NCBI GenBank assembly: GCA_963695195.1
Contig: CAVOGE010000007.1
Coordinates: forward strand, 1,612,001-1,676,000
Source of the DNA: CF-167 sp963695195
Lineage (GTDB): Bacteria; Chloroflexota; Limnocylindria; QHBO01
Length of the DNA stretch: 64,000 nt
Reading direction: 5' to 3'
Shown: positions 9,999 through 17,789 of the stretch, in pieces
Layout: every line of letters begins with the position of its first letter
Position numbering within the stretch: position 1 is the first letter of the stretch
Translations under genes and position numbers: made by a program
The notes under the pieces: model-generated
What the model was told of the DNA's origin: nothing
What the model saw: the letters and a program-made list of their open reading frames with translations, nothing else
Database searches by the model: none

Positions 9999-10234
9999 AG
10001 GCGCGCGCCTGACCGATCCGGCACGTCGCGATGCTCGATCGGATCGTCCAGACCGTCGATTCGCAGCCCATTGGCGCTGGCAGGCTGGCTGCGGGACTCC
10101 TCCTCCACCACGATTGCCGGGGGCGGCCGCCGGTGCAGGATCTGCTGCTCGAGGCCGGCGAGGAAGCCGCCGATCGAGATGCTGGCACCCTTGAACGACG
10201 GCAGGGCGTTTCGCGTGCGCTCTGACCTGGTCAA
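9995..10234 (-). CDS. small hypothetical protein (TTG start)
   Basis: 79-aa ORF with no recognised domain; its first half (FKGASISIGGFLAGLEQQIL) is well-ordered looking, followed by a Pro/Arg stretch. The TTG start overlaps the stop of the upstream membrane gene (TTGA), the same coupling seen elsewhere in this window as ATGA, which is the main argument for it being real. Its 3' end overlaps the gatB stop by 4 nt on the other strand. Confidence 0.45.
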   Translation of the reverse strand: MTRSERTRNALPSFKGASISIGGFLAGLEQQILHRRPPPAIVVEEESRSQPASANGLRIDGLDDPIEHRDVPDRSGARL

Positions 10235-10524
10235 GAGCCAGACTCCATGTCGCCCGCCACGAGACCGAAGATACCGAACACCACGACGAGCACGATCAGA
10301 CCGATGATCACCGCCTGCGTGCGGTCCATGGTTCCGGGCCGGAACTCAGGCTGGCCCGGTTGCAGCGCCGGCCAGATGACGATGAGCAGCGTGGCGAACG
10401 GGCTTACGAAGAGCGAGCCCAGCCACCAGTTGAGGCCGCTGCGGCCCTTGCCCTGCGCCAGCCCGGCGTTGATGAGGCTCAGCGTGAACCATGCGGCAGA
10501 GTAGGGAACGTACTGCTCAGGCAT
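10231..10524 (-). CDS. small membrane protein
   Basis: 97-aa protein beginning MPEQYVPYSAAWF. It has two or three hydrophobic segments: a weak one near 10-25, FVSPFATLLIVIW (about 40-52), and AVIIGLIVLVVVFGIFGLVA (about 70-90). Function unknown. Its start is taken at the ATG at 10524 rather than the longer frame to 10560; it is coupled to the 79-aa gene by a TTGA overlap. Confidence 0.6.
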   Translation of the reverse strand: MPEQYVPYSAAWFTLSLINAGLAQGKGRSGLNWWLGSLFVSPFATLLIVIWPALQPGQPEFRPGTMDRTQAVIIGLIVLVVVFGIFGLVAGDMESGS

Positions 10525-10583
10525 GGTCGAAGTCTGCGCGCGACATGAAGCGAGTGTCAACGGATCCGAGCTGCTCGCCCACG

Positions 10584-10709
10584 GTCACCAGGTGACTACA
10601 ACGGCCACCCAAGGGGGTCTTGCCCGCTGCGGATGGCTGAATGAGCGCACCGTGCGCGCGTTGGCCAAGAACCCGCCTCATCTTGGCCGTTGTAGCCATC
10701 GGATGGCTA
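10584..10709. repeat. nested inverted repeats in an intergenic region
   Basis: Outer arms CTACAACGGCCA (10596-10607) and TGGCCGTTGTAG (10684-10695) are a perfect 12-bp inverted repeat 76 bp apart. Each is flanked by its own small hairpin: GTCACC/GGTGAC (10584-10596) and TAGCCATC/GATGGCTA (10693-10709). The 214-nt gap between the membrane gene and the EamA gene holds no convincing gene; this structure is its main content. Confidence 0.65.
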
Positions 10710-10738
10710 CGCCCCCAACGAGGCGACCCGCGACCGGA

Positions 10739-11650
10739 CTATCGACTCCTTGGCAGCGTTGCGGCCGCGATCGCCGCGAGGATGAGCCCCGCCCCGGCGA
10801 GCTGGAGCAGGTCGAGCCGCTCATTGAGGAGCAGCGCAGCGATCAGCGACCCGGAGATCGGCATCAGCAGCAGGAACGGCGCGGCCCGGTTGGCGGGGAG
10901 CCGGCGCATGGTTGCGATCAGCAGGCTGTGCGGCAGGGCGGATGCCGGCAGCGCGAGCCACAGGAGCGCCGCCCAGCCGGTGAGGGACAGGTCCGGCACC
11001 AGCCCCTCGGGGCCAACGACGAGCTGCCCCAGCCCGGTGACGACGACCGATGAGACGAGCAGCCAGAACGCGAGCGTCAGGGCGGGCAGGCGAGCCGGGT
11101 CGGCCCATCGGCGAGCAAGCACGAGGTAGACGGCGAACGAGAGGGCGGCCATCAGGCCGGCCGCCACGCCAAGCAGCTCGACGTGTGCTCCGCCGGGACG
11201 GGCCAGCAGTGCGAGCCCGATCGCCGCGGCGACGAGCGCCAGCAGCGCCGGTCGGGGCAGGTGCTCGCGCAGGACGACCGTGGCGACCACCACGGCGAGC
11301 AGCGGGTAGGTGCCGGTCACGAACGAGGTGATCGAGGCGCCGGTCAACGCGACGCCCAGGTTCATCCCGATCACGAAGGTCGCACCACCAAGGACCGCCA
11401 GCAATGCGAGGCGACCGCGCCGGGTGCCCGCCGGCCACAGCTGCCCCGGCCCGCTGCGGAGCGACACCAGCAGCGCCACGCCACCGGCGGCGAGAAGCGT
11501 TCGCCACGCGGCCGCTCCCAACGGTGGCATCTCCTCCAGGAGGATCCGAGTCACCGGGAAGGCGCTTCCCCACAGGATCGCCACGATGCTCATCAGCAGC
11601 TCGCCGGGGATTGCACGGCGAGGGGTGGTGGCGGTGGCGGTGGGTCGCAT
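10739..11650 (-). CDS. EamA/DMT-family transporter
   Basis: 303-aa inner-membrane protein with two EamA repeats and about ten hydrophobic helices, in the drug/metabolite transporter superfamily. The N-terminal repeat includes VAILWGSAFPVTRILLEEMPP and the second repeat ends LIAALLLNERLDLLQLAGAG. Likely exports small metabolites or amino acids; substrate unknown. The ATG is 6 nt from a -10 element. A second EamA gene is at 14775. Confidence 0.85.
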   Translation of the reverse strand: MRPTATATTPRRAIPGELLMSIVAILWGSAFPVTRILLEEMPPLGAAAWRTLLAAGGVALLVSLRSGPGQLWPAGTRRGRLALLAVLGGATFVIGMNLGVALTGASITSFVTGTYPLLAVVVATVVLREHLPRPALLALVAAAIGLALLARPGGAHVELLGVAAGLMAALSFAVYLVLARRWADPARLPALTLAFWLLVSSVVVTGLGQLVVGPEGLVPDLSLTGWAALLWLALPASALPHSLLIATMRRLPANRAAPFLLLMPISGSLIAALLLNERLDLLQLAGAGLILAAIAAATLPRSR

Positions 11651-11656
11651 CGGGCC

Positions 11657-11662
11657 ATGCTA
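11657..11662 (-). promoter_or_regulatory. -10 element (leaderless type) of the EamA gene
   Basis: TAGCAT on the minus strand, 6 nt before the ATG at 11650. Confidence 0.6.
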
Positions 11663-11794
11663 GGCCGCGAGGGACGCGCGGGAGCGGTGAGCGCGGACAG
11701 CGCGCGAGCTTGTACCAGTACCGGGTACCGACAAGGTCAGGGGGCGCGGCGGGTCGGATCGGGGGCGATCGGTGCACCGAAGTAGGTTGCGTCC

Positions 11795-11800
11795 TACACT
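11795..11800 (+). promoter_or_regulatory. -10 element (leaderless type) of the zinc-ribbon gene
   Basis: TACACT, 7 nt before the GTG at 11808. It favours that GTG over the in-frame ATG at 11772, which lies upstream of the promoter. Confidence 0.65.
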
Positions 11801-11807
11801 GACCCCC

Positions 11808-11996
11808 GTGCAGGTCCCGACCACGACGCTCACCAGCGAGCCACCGCCGGTCCGTGAGGCATCGGTCCAGCCGTCAATTGATCCCGGCGAGTTGATGCGC
11901 ACCTGCGCGAACTGCGGCTCCACCATGGAAGAGCGCAAGTGCAAGCTGATCTGCCACGGTTGCGGCTACTTCCTGTCGTGCTCGGACTACCACTAG
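11808..11996 (+). CDS. small zinc-ribbon protein
   Basis: 62-aa protein with a disordered N-terminus rich in Pro/Thr/Ser and a C-terminal Cys cluster: RTCANCGSTMEERKCKL followed by ICHGCGYFLSCSDYH. The CxxC pairs CANC and CHGC look like a zinc ribbon, with extra Cys at KCK and SCS. Function unknown; such tiny ribbons may bind nucleic acid or a protein partner. GTG start set by the -10 element. Confidence 0.75.
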   Translation: MQVPTTTLTSEPPPVREASVQPSIDPGELMRTCANCGSTMEERKCKLICHGCGYFLSCSDYH

Positions 11997-12037
11997 CCCG
12001 ATGACGGTCCGGCCAACGAGGGCCACCGGGTCCGAAC

Positions 12038-12556
12038 CTAGGGCTTGACCTTCACCGGCGTGCGTGGCGCCTCGGGCTGGGCCAGCAGCTTCATGATGGC
12101 GCTCCGGTACCGAAGGCCCGATGAGTGGCGGCTGAGCCAGCGCAGGTACTCTCCGTAAAGGTGCAGGATCTCGTCGAGGGTGTGCCCGGCGTAGCGGCCG
12201 AAGTTGAGCCTGGGCTCGGCAGGACCGTCGTCGTGGGCGGGGGCCGCGGTCCCGCCGTTCTGGGCCGCGATCCGTCCGGACAGCCCGCCGTTTCGCATCG
12301 GCTCGGAGTCCGGCCCGTCCACCGGACCGATCGAGAAGGCAACCGGCGCGTGCTCGGCGTCATAGGCATTTCGTCTGCCGCGGTCGGAGAGAATGGCGTA
12401 GGCCCGCTTGAGCTCCTCCTCCCGGAATTCGGTCACCCCCCTCGCGGCACGCACGCGGTGCAACTTATCGAGCAGCACGTTGTACGCGGCGGTGATGACC
12501 TCGGGATCGGCCTCGGGATCAACCTGGAGGAACTTGTAGAGGTTCGTCTCGAACAA
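12038..12556 (-). CDS. degenerate J-domain protein with ExoX/DUF3820-like C-terminus
   Basis: 172-aa protein. Residues about 5-65 align with a J domain (NLYKFLQVDPEADPEVITAA, then RAYAILSDRGRRNAYD), but the HPD motif is absent: the position reads KLHRVRAARG, so it should not stimulate DnaK ATPase. A low-complexity middle leads to a C-terminal block NFGRYAGHTLDEI...YLRWLSRHSSG. That block resembles the short ExoX C-terminal/DUF3820 motif. The neighbouring gene has the same architecture. The TTG start is uncertain; an in-frame upstream ATG is followed at once by a stop. Confidence 0.7.
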   Translation of the reverse strand: MFETNLYKFLQVDPEADPEVITAAYNVLLDKLHRVRAARGVTEFREEELKRAYAILSDRGRRNAYDAEHAPVAFSIGPVDGPDSEPMRNGGLSGRIAAQNGGTAAPAHDDGPAEPRLNFGRYAGHTLDEILHLYGEYLRWLSRHSSGLRYRSAIMKLLAQPEAPRTPVKVKP

Positions 12557-12682
12557 TCGTCACGGTCTCATGCGGCCTGGCGCGAGGGTCGCGATCAGGG
12601 GTGGTGTGCTGGCCGCCGGCCGGCGCGGGTGCCCGCCTAACTATCCCCTGCAGCGGTCATCTGCGCAAGGCCCCTGACCACC

Positions 12683-13141
12683 CTACTTGGGCTTTCGTGT
12701 TCGCCGTTCCACCAGGAGCTGGTCAATGGTCGTCCGGAACCGTGCGCCCGACGCGTGGCGGCGCAGCCACTGGACATATTCGATATCGCGCTTCGCGATC
12801 TCCCGCAGCGTCCAGCCCTCGTAGCGGCCGAAGTCGAGCTTCACGCGAGCGGGGTCGTCCTCATCGGCCCGGCGCGCCGCACCGTGGGTCGGGGGATCGG
12901 CCGCGGTCGGGGGTGCCCCGGCGAACCGCTCGCGATCGAAGCGCAGTCGCGCCTCCGCGTCGCGCACCTGGGCATATGCCCAGGTCAGGTCCTTGATCCG
13001 GCGGTCGGTGACGGGATCGGGCGGACCGTCCTGCCCGTCGGGATGGAGCTTGCGGGCCAGCACGCGGTAGGCGGCGCGGATGACGTCGGGATCGGCTTCC
13101 GGCAGGACGCCCAGGATGCGATACGGGTCGCGTCTCTCCAC
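12683..13141 (-). CDS. J-domain protein with ExoX/DUF3820-like C-terminus
   Basis: 152-aa paralogue of the preceding gene. The J domain is intact here (DPYRILGVLPEADPDVI, then KLHPDGQDG with HPD), ending DAEARLRFDRERF. The C-terminal block LDFGRYEGWTLREIAKR...YVQWLRRHASG matches that of the neighbour and ExoX-C/DUF3820-type sequences. It could recruit DnaK to a nucleic-acid substrate, which is inference. GTG start, 6 nt from a -10 element. Confidence 0.75.
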   Translation of the reverse strand: MERRDPYRILGVLPEADPDVIRAAYRVLARKLHPDGQDGPPDPVTDRRIKDLTWAYAQVRDAEARLRFDRERFAGAPPTAADPPTHGAARRADEDDPARVKLDFGRYEGWTLREIAKRDIEYVQWLRRHASGARFRTTIDQLLVERRTRKPK

Positions 13142-13147
13142 CCGCGC

Positions 13148-13153
13148 AGCCTA
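13148..13153 (-). promoter_or_regulatory. -10 element (leaderless type) of the J-domain gene
   Basis: TAGGCT on the minus strand, 6 nt before the GTG at 13141. Confidence 0.55.
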
Positions 13154-13174
13154 GCGCACGGGGGGTAAGGCGAA

Positions 13175-13199
13175 GGGCCCGGGCGGATCGCCCGAGCCC
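13175..13199 (-). terminator. rho-independent-like terminator after the acidic exported protein gene
   Basis: On the minus strand GGGCTCGGGCG-ATC-CGCCCGGGCCC forms an 11-bp stem with one mismatch and is followed by TTCGCCTT. It lies 25 nt past the stop at 13224 and before the next gene's promoter. Confidence 0.6.
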
Positions 13200-13223
13200 C
13201 TGCACTGCGCGCGACCTGGAGGC

Positions 13224-13823
13224 TTAGCCCCGGTCGCCCCAGCGAGCGCTGACGTGGTGTCCGCCCCGTTCGTGCCCGCCTTTGTGGCCACGATCGTGCG
13301 CGGTCTTGGACTTGCCGGGACCGTCTGAGGCGTCGGCGCTGGCGTCGACGGAGGACTCATCAGCCGCGTCCTCGGTGGGGTCACCGTCGGTTGGCTCCTC
13401 CTCGGCAGGATCCTCCCAGCAGGTGACCCGAGCGGCCTCGCTCACGGCGCCGCCGTGGTTGTTGTTCTTGCCTCCGACCTCGTCGCTGTGCGCGACCGCG
13501 GATACACACGCACCGTGCGAGCCCTGCTCGCCATCCTCCGAGTCGGCGTCCTCGTCGACCGCCTCTTCGTCGGTATCGGTGTCATCGGTCTCGGTGTCTT
13601 CAGTGTCGGCATCAACGTCGCCCTCGTCGGCCGGCTCCTCCTCGCTGGCATCCTCGTCACCGAACACGAGGCCGTGGACAAAGGCGGAGACCGCCTGGCC
13701 GTGGTTCTTGGCGCCACCGCCGAAGTCTCCTGAGCTGGCGTGGCCCAGCGCCCCGGAAACCGAGAGGGCCAGCAACATGGCTCCCCCCAGCAGTGCCATC
13801 AGATGGGTGCGGAATCGGCTCAT
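13224..13823 (-). CDS. exported acidic, His-rich protein
   Basis: 199-aa protein. A signal peptide is clear (MSRFRTHLMALLGGAMLL, then a small-residue cleavage region near SGALGHA). The mature part has two similar units, AKNHGQAVSAFVHG and NNNHGGAVSEAARV, separated by a long Asp/Glu/Thr run (about residues 60-95), then a second acidic stretch and a His-rich tail (HDRGHKGGHERGGHH). The composition suggests an extracytoplasmic metal- or cation-binding protein; no family recognised. Start at 13823 chosen because the signal peptide begins there and GGAGG lies 11 nt upstream. Confidence 0.65.
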   Translation of the reverse strand: MSRFRTHLMALLGGAMLLALSVSGALGHASSGDFGGGAKNHGQAVSAFVHGLVFGDEDASEEEPADEGDVDADTEDTETDDTDTDEEAVDEDADSEDGEQGSHGACVSAVAHSDEVGGKNNNHGGAVSEAARVTCWEDPAEEEPTDGDPTEDAADESSVDASADASDGPGKSKTAHDRGHKGGHERGGHHVSARWGDRG

Positions 13824-13953
13824 GATCGATCTGGGTTCCTCCAGGGGCATGACGGACGAATTGATGACGATCCGAGTCTCGCACCCGTAGACGCGCTTGC
13901 GGGCAGTACCTTCCTCCCGGGGTGGGGGCGACTTTGTGGCGCGCCGAAGCGGC

Positions 13954-13959
13954 TATCCT
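13954..13959 (+). promoter_or_regulatory. -10 element (leaderless type)
   Basis: TATCCT, 6 nt before the ATG at 13966. It decides this start over an upstream in-frame ATG. Confidence 0.6.
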
Positions 13960-13965
13960 CGACCG

Positions 13966-14778
13966 ATGAGCACGCGATTCATGAGCGTCAACGGGGTGGA
14001 CCTCGCCTACCAGGAGGCAGGATCCGGCCCGCCGTTGCTGCTGATCCACGCCGGGATCGCCGACCGCCGCATGTGGAGCGACACGCAGGGCGCATTCGCT
14101 GACCGATACCGTGTCATCCGTCCGGACCTGCGCGGCTTCGGCGACACGCCGGCAGCCAAGGAGGAGTTCACCAATTGGCGCGACCTGGCCGGGCTGCTGC
14201 GCGCGCTCGATGCGGTGCCGGCGCACGTCATCGGCGTCTCGATGGGCGGGTCCGCCGCGCTCGACCTTGCACTGGCGGAGCCGGGGCTGGTGGATCGGCT
14301 GGTGCTGGTCGCACCCGGGCTGGCCGGCTGGGACTGGGCGCCAACCCTGCGGGCCGATTGGGAGGCCGAGGAGTCCGCCTGGCAGCGCGGCGATCTCGAC
14401 GAGGTGGCCTGGGCCAATGTACGCACCTGGGTCGATGGGCCGCTGCGGACGGGCAAGGCGGCGCCGCAGCTGCGGCAGGCGGTCTTCGACATGTATCGCC
14501 CGGCCCTGGCGCTCCAGGCGGTCGACGGGGCCGTCGACTCCGGGTCGCTCGAGCCTCCGGCGAGTGAGCGCCTGGGCGAGGTCCGCGCGCCGACCCTGGT
14601 GGTGGTGGGGGAGCTGGATCAGCCCGACATGATGGCGATGGGGCGACACCTGGCGGCCGCCATCCCCAGGGCGCGACTGGAGGTGATGGAGGGTGTCGCT
14701 CACCTGCCGCCGATGGAGGCACCGGAGGCGTTCATCGGTCTGGTCGCACCGTTCCTTGAGGGCGCTGCCGGGAGCTAG
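13966..14778 (+). CDS. alpha/beta hydrolase
   Basis: 270-aa alpha/beta hydrolase. The nucleophile is in GVSMGGSAALDLAL (GxSxG), the acid probably Asp in VGELDQPDM, the His in GVAHLPPMEAPEAF. The oxyanion region LLLIHAGIADRRMW is typical of the family. Could be an esterase, dehalogenase-like or 3-oxoadipate-enol-lactonase-like enzyme; the substrate is unknown. Its last 4 nt overlap the convergent EamA gene. Confidence 0.85.
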   Translation: MSTRFMSVNGVDLAYQEAGSGPPLLLIHAGIADRRMWSDTQGAFADRYRVIRPDLRGFGDTPAAKEEFTNWRDLAGLLRALDAVPAHVIGVSMGGSAALDLALAEPGLVDRLVLVAPGLAGWDWAPTLRADWEAEESAWQRGDLDEVAWANVRTWVDGPLRTGKAAPQLRQAVFDMYRPALALQAVDGAVDSGSLEPPASERLGEVRAPTLVVVGELDQPDMMAMGRHLAAAIPRARLEVMEGVAHLPPMEAPEAFIGLVAPFLEGAAGS

Positions 14779-15716
14779 GGCGCGACCTCGGTCGCCGGCC
14801 CCTCACCCAGGTCGAGCGTCGTCGTGGCGCGAGCGAATTGGGCCAGCAGCACGCCGGTCACCACCAGCCCCCCGCCGATCACCTGCGGCGCACTGAGCGC
14901 CTGTCCCAGCAGCAGCCACGCCAGTCCGGCGGCGAATACCGGCTCGGTGGTCGATGCGATCCCGGCCACCGCCGCCGAGATGATGCGCACCGCATTGACG
15001 GCAAGCAGGAACGGGATCAGCGTGCCGACCACGCCCACGCCCAGCACTCGCAGGGCGATCTCCGGCTCGGCCAGCCGCTCGACCGGCCAGGTCCACCAGG
15101 GGAGGAGCGTGCCCCACACCACCGCGGCGACCGCGAAGCCGAGGGTGAGAACGCTCACCGCATGCGCTCCACGGCGCCCAGCGGCCTCCGCGGAGATGAG
15201 ATAGACGCCAAACGTGATCGCCGACGCGGCGGCGGCCAGCAGGCCGATTCCGTCCAGGTCTCGCAGCCCGCTGTACGCGCCGCTCACGAGTACGGCTCCA
15301 GCGAGGGTGAGGAGGCCCGCCATCCAGGTGAGCGGTCCGGGGCTGCGGCGCGCCACCAGCGCAAAGAGCACCAGGATCATCACCGGTGCCGTGTACTGGA
15401 TGGAGATCGCCACGCCCACCGGCAGGCGGTCGATGGCGGTGTAGTACGCCCAGTTGACGGCAACCACTCCCACGCCGAAGACGGCGATCGGCAGCAGCGT
15501 GGCCCGCGGGGGCCGCAGGAGCGGTCGGCGCCACACGACGAGGAAGAGAAGGAGCGGGATCCCCGCCACCGCTACGCGCGCCTCGGCCAGCCGGTCCGGC
15601 GGTATGCCCGCCTCGAATGCGCCCTTGGCGAAGATCGCTGCCAATCCCCAGCAGAACGCCGCGAAGACCACGCTGAGCGTCGCGAAGACGACGGCCCGAT
15701 GATCGGGCGCGCTCAC
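14775..15716 (-). CDS. EamA/DMT-family transporter
   Basis: 313-aa protein with two EamA repeats and about ten membrane helices. Repeat 1 includes FAAFCWGLAAIFAKGAFEAG, repeat 2 ends AGLAWLLLGQALSAPQVIGG. Substrate unknown. The GTG start overlaps the stop of the upstream M3 peptidase gene (GTGA), so the two are translationally coupled; a role in moving peptide breakdown products is possible but inference. Confidence 0.85.
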   Translation of the reverse strand: MSAPDHRAVVFATLSVVFAAFCWGLAAIFAKGAFEAGIPPDRLAEARVAVAGIPLLLFLVVWRRPLLRPPRATLLPIAVFGVGVVAVNWAYYTAIDRLPVGVAISIQYTAPVMILVLFALVARRSPGPLTWMAGLLTLAGAVLVSGAYSGLRDLDGIGLLAAAASAITFGVYLISAEAAGRRGAHAVSVLTLGFAVAAVVWGTLLPWWTWPVERLAEPEIALRVLGVGVVGTLIPFLLAVNAVRIISAAVAGIASTTEPVFAAGLAWLLLGQALSAPQVIGGGLVVTGVLLAQFARATTTLDLGEGPATEVAP

Positions 15717-17683
15717 CCCAGATCGCGCATCTTCAGGTAGGTCTGGACCGATGCCGGCCGACCCAGGAAATCGGCGACCAGGTCGTCCCCGTCGCGAGTG
15801 CCATTCGGCTCCAGGATAGCCCGCCGGTATGCCGCGCCGACCTCGGGCGAGTCGATCCCCTCATCGGCGAAGCGGCCCCACATGTCGTCTCCGATCACCT
15901 CGGCCCACAGGTACCCGTAGTAGCCGGCGTCGTAGGAGCTCATCAGGTGGCCAAAGGACGCGAACTGGAACGTCCCATCCGGGTAGGGGAGATGCATCAC
16001 CGCGGCGGTGTCGCGCACCGCGTGCTCGATATCGACCGACTCGCTGGTGGCGTGGAGCGCGAGGTCGGCCGCGCCAAAGGAGACCTGCCGCGCTCCCCGC
16101 AGGCCGACGTTGAGGTGTCGGCCGCCGATCATCTTCGTCACCAGTCCCGCCGGTATCGGTTCACCGGTCTCGTAGTGCCGCGCGAATCCGGCCAGCACTG
16201 ATGGCTGCCAGGTCCAGTGCTCCATGATCTGCGACGGCGCCTCGACGAAGTCCCACTCCGTCTCAGCCCCGCTGAAGCGGGCAAACTCGGCGCGTGTGAG
16301 GCTCATGTGCAGGATGTGCCCGAACTCGTGGAAGAGAGTCTCGAGCTCGCTGCCCGGCCCGTGTTTGAGGAGGCTCGGTCGCTCGGCGCTCGGGGGCGTC
16401 AGGTTGGCGACGATGGCGCTGACCGGCGCCTGGTAGCTGCCGTCGGTGCGCCGGTGGCCCACCGTCAGGGGGAATGCGGCGGCATGGTAGAACTTGCCGT
16501 CGCGGGGGAACAGGTCGGCATAGAAGTGGGCGAGCAGCTCACCGCTGGCCCGGTCGCGGATCTCGTACAGGCTGACCGATGCGTGCCACGCGTCCCTGGC
16601 ATCCACCTCGCGGTACTCGAGGCCCAGCACCTTGCCGGTGAGCTCAAACAGGCCCGCCAGGACCGATGGGAGTGGCAGGTACTGGCTCACCTCGTCCTGG
16701 TCGACGCCTTGCTGCAGGGCCTGGTTGTTGTCGTAGTAGGTCCAGTCCCAGTGCTGGATCGGCTCGGTGATCCCGTCCGTCTCCGCCATCGCCTGGAGCG
16801 CGGCCACTTCTCGCACCGCGGCCGCTTCGAGGGGCGGAACGATCTCGTCGTAGAAGGCGCGCACCCGCTCCGGGTTGCCCGCCATCTTGACCTCCATCGC
16901 GTGGTGCGCCCAGGTCGGCACGCCGAAGAGCGCGGCCATTCGCCGCCGAACGGTGAGCGCCTCTTCCAGCAGCGGCCGGTTGACGGTCGCGGCCTGGTTC
17001 CACGAGCGTCGCAACAACGTCTCGCGTAGATCCCGGCGATGCGCCTGGGCCATGAAGGGGACGAACTCCGGGCCCTTGGTGCCGACCTTGTAGGTCCCCG
17101 GCTCCGTGCCCGGCGCGAGCCGCTCGATGAAGCTCTCCGGCAGCCCGTCGAGCTCGGCGCGGTCCACCTCGATGCCGCCCTGATCCTCGTTGATGTTCCG
17201 CGCGAAGGCGACCTGGAGCTCGACCAGGCGATTCTGCAGCTGTTCAAGCTCGGCTCGGGCCTCGGGCGCAAGTTCGTTGCCGGCGCGCCGGAAGTCACGC
17301 AACAGGCGATCGAGCAGCCGACGGCGCTCACCGGTGAGATCGGCAGCCTCGGGCGTGTCGGCAAAGGCACGCACCGCCCGGTAGACCTCCGGGCGAAACG
17401 GCAGGCCCACGTTCCACTTGCTGATCCGCTCCTCGGCCTGCTGCGCAACGTCGCGAACAGCGGAATCGGTGTGTACGTACGCCAGGAAGGCGCTCCGGCC
17501 GTATCCGGTGACCATCTCGGCGGCCGCCAGGTCGAGCGGGGCGAGGGTCTGTTCGAACGAAGGGGCGTCGGCCGAGGCGATCGAACGGGCGACCAGCTCT
17601 TCGGCGCGGCCGACCGCAGCGGCTACCTCGTCTCGTACCGTATCAGCGGTTACGGTGGTGTAGTCGTACAGCACGTCGCGCAT
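15713..17683 (-). CDS. M3 family oligoendopeptidase (PepF/Dcp-like)
   Basis: About 656-aa zinc metallopeptidase of family M3, which cuts short peptides in the cytosol. The zinc motif is HEFGH in ETLFHEFGHILHMSL, with the third ligand Glu in the downstream FVEAPSQIMEHW helix; the family's YYDNNQ-type segment is also present. Length fits the family. The frame is open far upstream, but similarity begins near MRDVLYDYTTVTAD. The ATG at 17683 is given; a TACGAT -10 overlapping that ATG would instead favour the GTG at 17674, three codons later. Confidence 0.88.
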   Translation of the reverse strand: MRDVLYDYTTVTADTVRDEVAAAVGRAEELVARSIASADAPSFEQTLAPLDLAAAEMVTGYGRSAFLAYVHTDSAVRDVAQQAEERISKWNVGLPFRPEVYRAVRAFADTPEAADLTGERRRLLDRLLRDFRRAGNELAPEARAELEQLQNRLVELQVAFARNINEDQGGIEVDRAELDGLPESFIERLAPGTEPGTYKVGTKGPEFVPFMAQAHRRDLRETLLRRSWNQAATVNRPLLEEALTVRRRMAALFGVPTWAHHAMEVKMAGNPERVRAFYDEIVPPLEAAAVREVAALQAMAETDGITEPIQHWDWTYYDNNQALQQGVDQDEVSQYLPLPSVLAGLFELTGKVLGLEYREVDARDAWHASVSLYEIRDRASGELLAHFYADLFPRDGKFYHAAAFPLTVGHRRTDGSYQAPVSAIVANLTPPSAERPSLLKHGPGSELETLFHEFGHILHMSLTRAEFARFSGAETEWDFVEAPSQIMEHWTWQPSVLAGFARHYETGEPIPAGLVTKMIGGRHLNVGLRGARQVSFGAADLALHATSESVDIEHAVRDTAAVMHLPYPDGTFQFASFGHLMSSYDAGYYGYLWAEVIGDDMWGRFADEGIDSPEVGAAYRRAILEPNGTRDGDDLVADFLGRPASVQTYLKMRDLG

Positions 17684-17687
17684 CGTA
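17682..17687 (-). promoter_or_regulatory. possible -10 element overlapping the M3 peptidase ATG
   Basis: TACGAT on the minus strand, 7 nt before the in-frame GTG at 17674. If real, the enzyme is translated leaderlessly from that GTG. Confidence 0.4.
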
Positions 17688-17777
17688 CAGGCGACGTGCG
17701 GGGCGTGTCGCGACGGGCAGTCACGACGGGACCTTCGGCCCTGTCGCGGTCCGCCGAGGCTGATCACACTGGCCGTG

Positions 17778-17785
17778 AAGGAGGT
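17778..17785 (+). promoter_or_regulatory. strong ribosome binding site of the cupin gene
   Basis: AAGGAGGT ends 4 nt before the ATG at 17790. It is close to a perfect anti-16S match and decides the start over an in-frame ATG at 17775. Confidence 0.65.
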
Positions 17786-17789
17786 CGCC

